Below, piece by piece: positions 63,245 through 64,000 of a stretch of 64,000 bases of DNA (position 1 is its first letter; every line of letters begins with the position of its first letter). The notes beneath the pieces were generated by a model that was not told where the DNA came from, did not search any database, and saw nothing but the letters and a program-made list of their open reading frames with translations. This stretch comes from Azolla caroliniana (taxonomy: Eukaryota > Polypodiophyta), in NCBI GenBank assembly GCA_043228905.1, contig JBHGNT010000002.1:3100001-3164000 (forward strand), read 5' to 3'. The translations under genes were made by a program, and so were the position numbers.

Positions 63245-64000
63245 CTAGATGTGATAGAACGTGCATGCTCCCAAGAATCTGCGGACCTCCGTGACCGAAT
63301 TGCAGTCATGCTTCATCATGGACATGGCTTCCACCTTGGCCGGAGACGGTTTCCGACCGTATGGTCGGCATAGGTGCCCGATGACCATGATCTCTGGTTG
63401 CCCGATGGCCAATTTTTCCCCGGAGAAGGTGAGCCTCACGCCTTCTAGTCTCTGCAGCACCTTCTCGCAGTCATCGATGTGAGTCGTCACGAAATTCCGA
63501 CATCCGTCCGGCCCGATTGCCTCGTCTTTTCCTCCACCGGGCATCCCATGATTGGGATGTCGTCTAAGAATGGCATAGTGATGTCCGGGATACAATCCCT
63601 GAGCATTTTGTTCATCGAGTTCACCATGTGAGCCACTGAGTTCGTCCCTCCTTGTGGTAGGGTAAACATCCGCACTAGGCCAAGAGGAGTCCGCATCGTC
63701 GTAATGTCTCTGCTCTCTACGGCTAGTTGGAACTGATTGTACCCCAAGTATAGATCACCGACAGAGTAAATCGACCTTCCGGCGAAGGCCTCCGTGAACT
63801 TGTCTATGGTTGGTCTAATTCCTACGTTACGGATGGTCACCTTCTTGACTAGTTGCAGGTCCTGAATGAAGTGCAGCGTGCCGTTCTTCTTCGGCACCGT
63901 AAACCACCGATTCGAATACGAGGCACTCGACGGTTTGATGATGCCCATCTCCACCTTTTGCTTCAGAAGCTCCATCAACTTCGGGATGTGAGCTCTCGGT
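63245..64000 (-). pseudogene. pol: Reverse transcriptase of element B (runs off the window)
   Basis: Frame 63978-63487: RWFTVPKKNGTLHFIQDLQL, VKKVTIRNVGIRPTID, YSVGDLYLGYNQFQLAVE, LPQGGTNSVAHMVNSMNKM, MPFLDDIPIMG with both Asp residues. After a frameshift near 63530 it goes on in 63595-63245: FVTTHIDDCEKVLQRLEG, SGEKLAIGQPEIMVIGHL, EVRRFLGACTFYHI. It is the same subfamily as element E, where FLDD has become FLDY. Protease, gag and the 5' LTR lie beyond 64000. Confidence 0.85.

Larger units (their letters stand above)
55903..64000 (-). mobile_element. Ty3-type element B (minus strand, split by TR-GAG N, 5' end outside)
   Basis: 3' LTR 55903-56573, PPT (56574-56588, plus TCCACCCCCACCAAA), pol 3' end 56643-56810, then TR-GAG N, then integrase, RNase H and reverse transcriptase from 61677 to the window end. 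LTR termini and PPT match TR-GAG, and the reverse transcriptase is of the element E type. It inserted in LINE L-B; the flank CTGT (55899-55902) is CCGT in the LINE G copy. Confidence 0.85.

Overview
The window contains no ordinary host gene that I can support. It is a nest of eukaryotic retrotransposons, most likely from a large repeat-rich land-plant genome. The evidence is long plant-style LTR elements, copia elements primed by initiator-tRNA-Met (PBS TGGTATCAGAGC), an OTA-like Ty3 element with an extra ORF after integrase, and ORF1/ORF2 LINEs. Two Ty3 elements carry a second reverse-transcriptase type with the motif LQPVNKVTIR. I cannot fix the species: a non-flowering lineage (bryophyte or lycophyte) is a guess, not a reading.

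The dominant family is a set of gag-only, non-autonomous Ty3-like elements of about 4.8-5.2 kb, here called TR-GAG. Each has LTRs of about 700-760 bp (longer in one copy) running TGTCGTGAAG...CGACA. Inside are a PBS complementary to the 3' end of tRNA-Trp, one gag gene, a pol-free block of about 2 kb made of a degenerate repeated module, and a G-rich PPT. I see five copies in part or whole, A, D, Q, M and N, plus an internal fragment P. Two autonomous relatives, E (18.46-21.96 and 33.19-34.19 kb) and B (55.90-56.81 and 61.67-64 kb and beyond), share LTR termini and a gag and/or PPT signature with them, so they are candidate mobilisers. Every readable insertion of this clade sits on a 4-bp target duplication with a central CG.

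Layout. 1-619: 3' end of a copia-like element (L) inserted in TR-GAG A. 620-18462: TR-GAG A, fragment P and TR-GAG D. D is split by a complete 9.4-kb Ty3 element C (3893-13292, TSD CTCTC) and by a 616-bp foldback element (15286-15901, TSD TAGGG). 18463-34194: element E, split by plus-strand TR-GAG Q (21963-33189, TSD ACGT). Q is itself split by minus-strand TR-GAG M (23721-29348, TSD ACGG) and by a solo copia LTR (31584-32336, TSD GGAGG). M carries another solo LTR (24166-24611, TSD TAAAC) inside its 3' LTR. E lies in a copia element F (34.2-35.85 kb).

36.0-46.5 kb is AT-richer LINE territory: LINE J with a solo C-family LTR (36422-36860, TSD AGAGG), LINE G, and a nearly full-length LINE H (39.3-44.9 kb). 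LINE L-B (46.1-46.5 and 51.8-55.9 kb) is split by a young, almost intact copia element I (46507-51814, TSD GAATG). L-B is cut at 55902 by element B, into whose pol TR-GAG N (56815-61672) has inserted.

Almost all genes are broken. The best-preserved coding units are the copia I polyprotein (one in-frame TAG), the TR-GAG N gag (433 codons), the 541-codon reverse-transcriptase stretch of LINE H, and the 425-codon coiled-coil ORF of element C.
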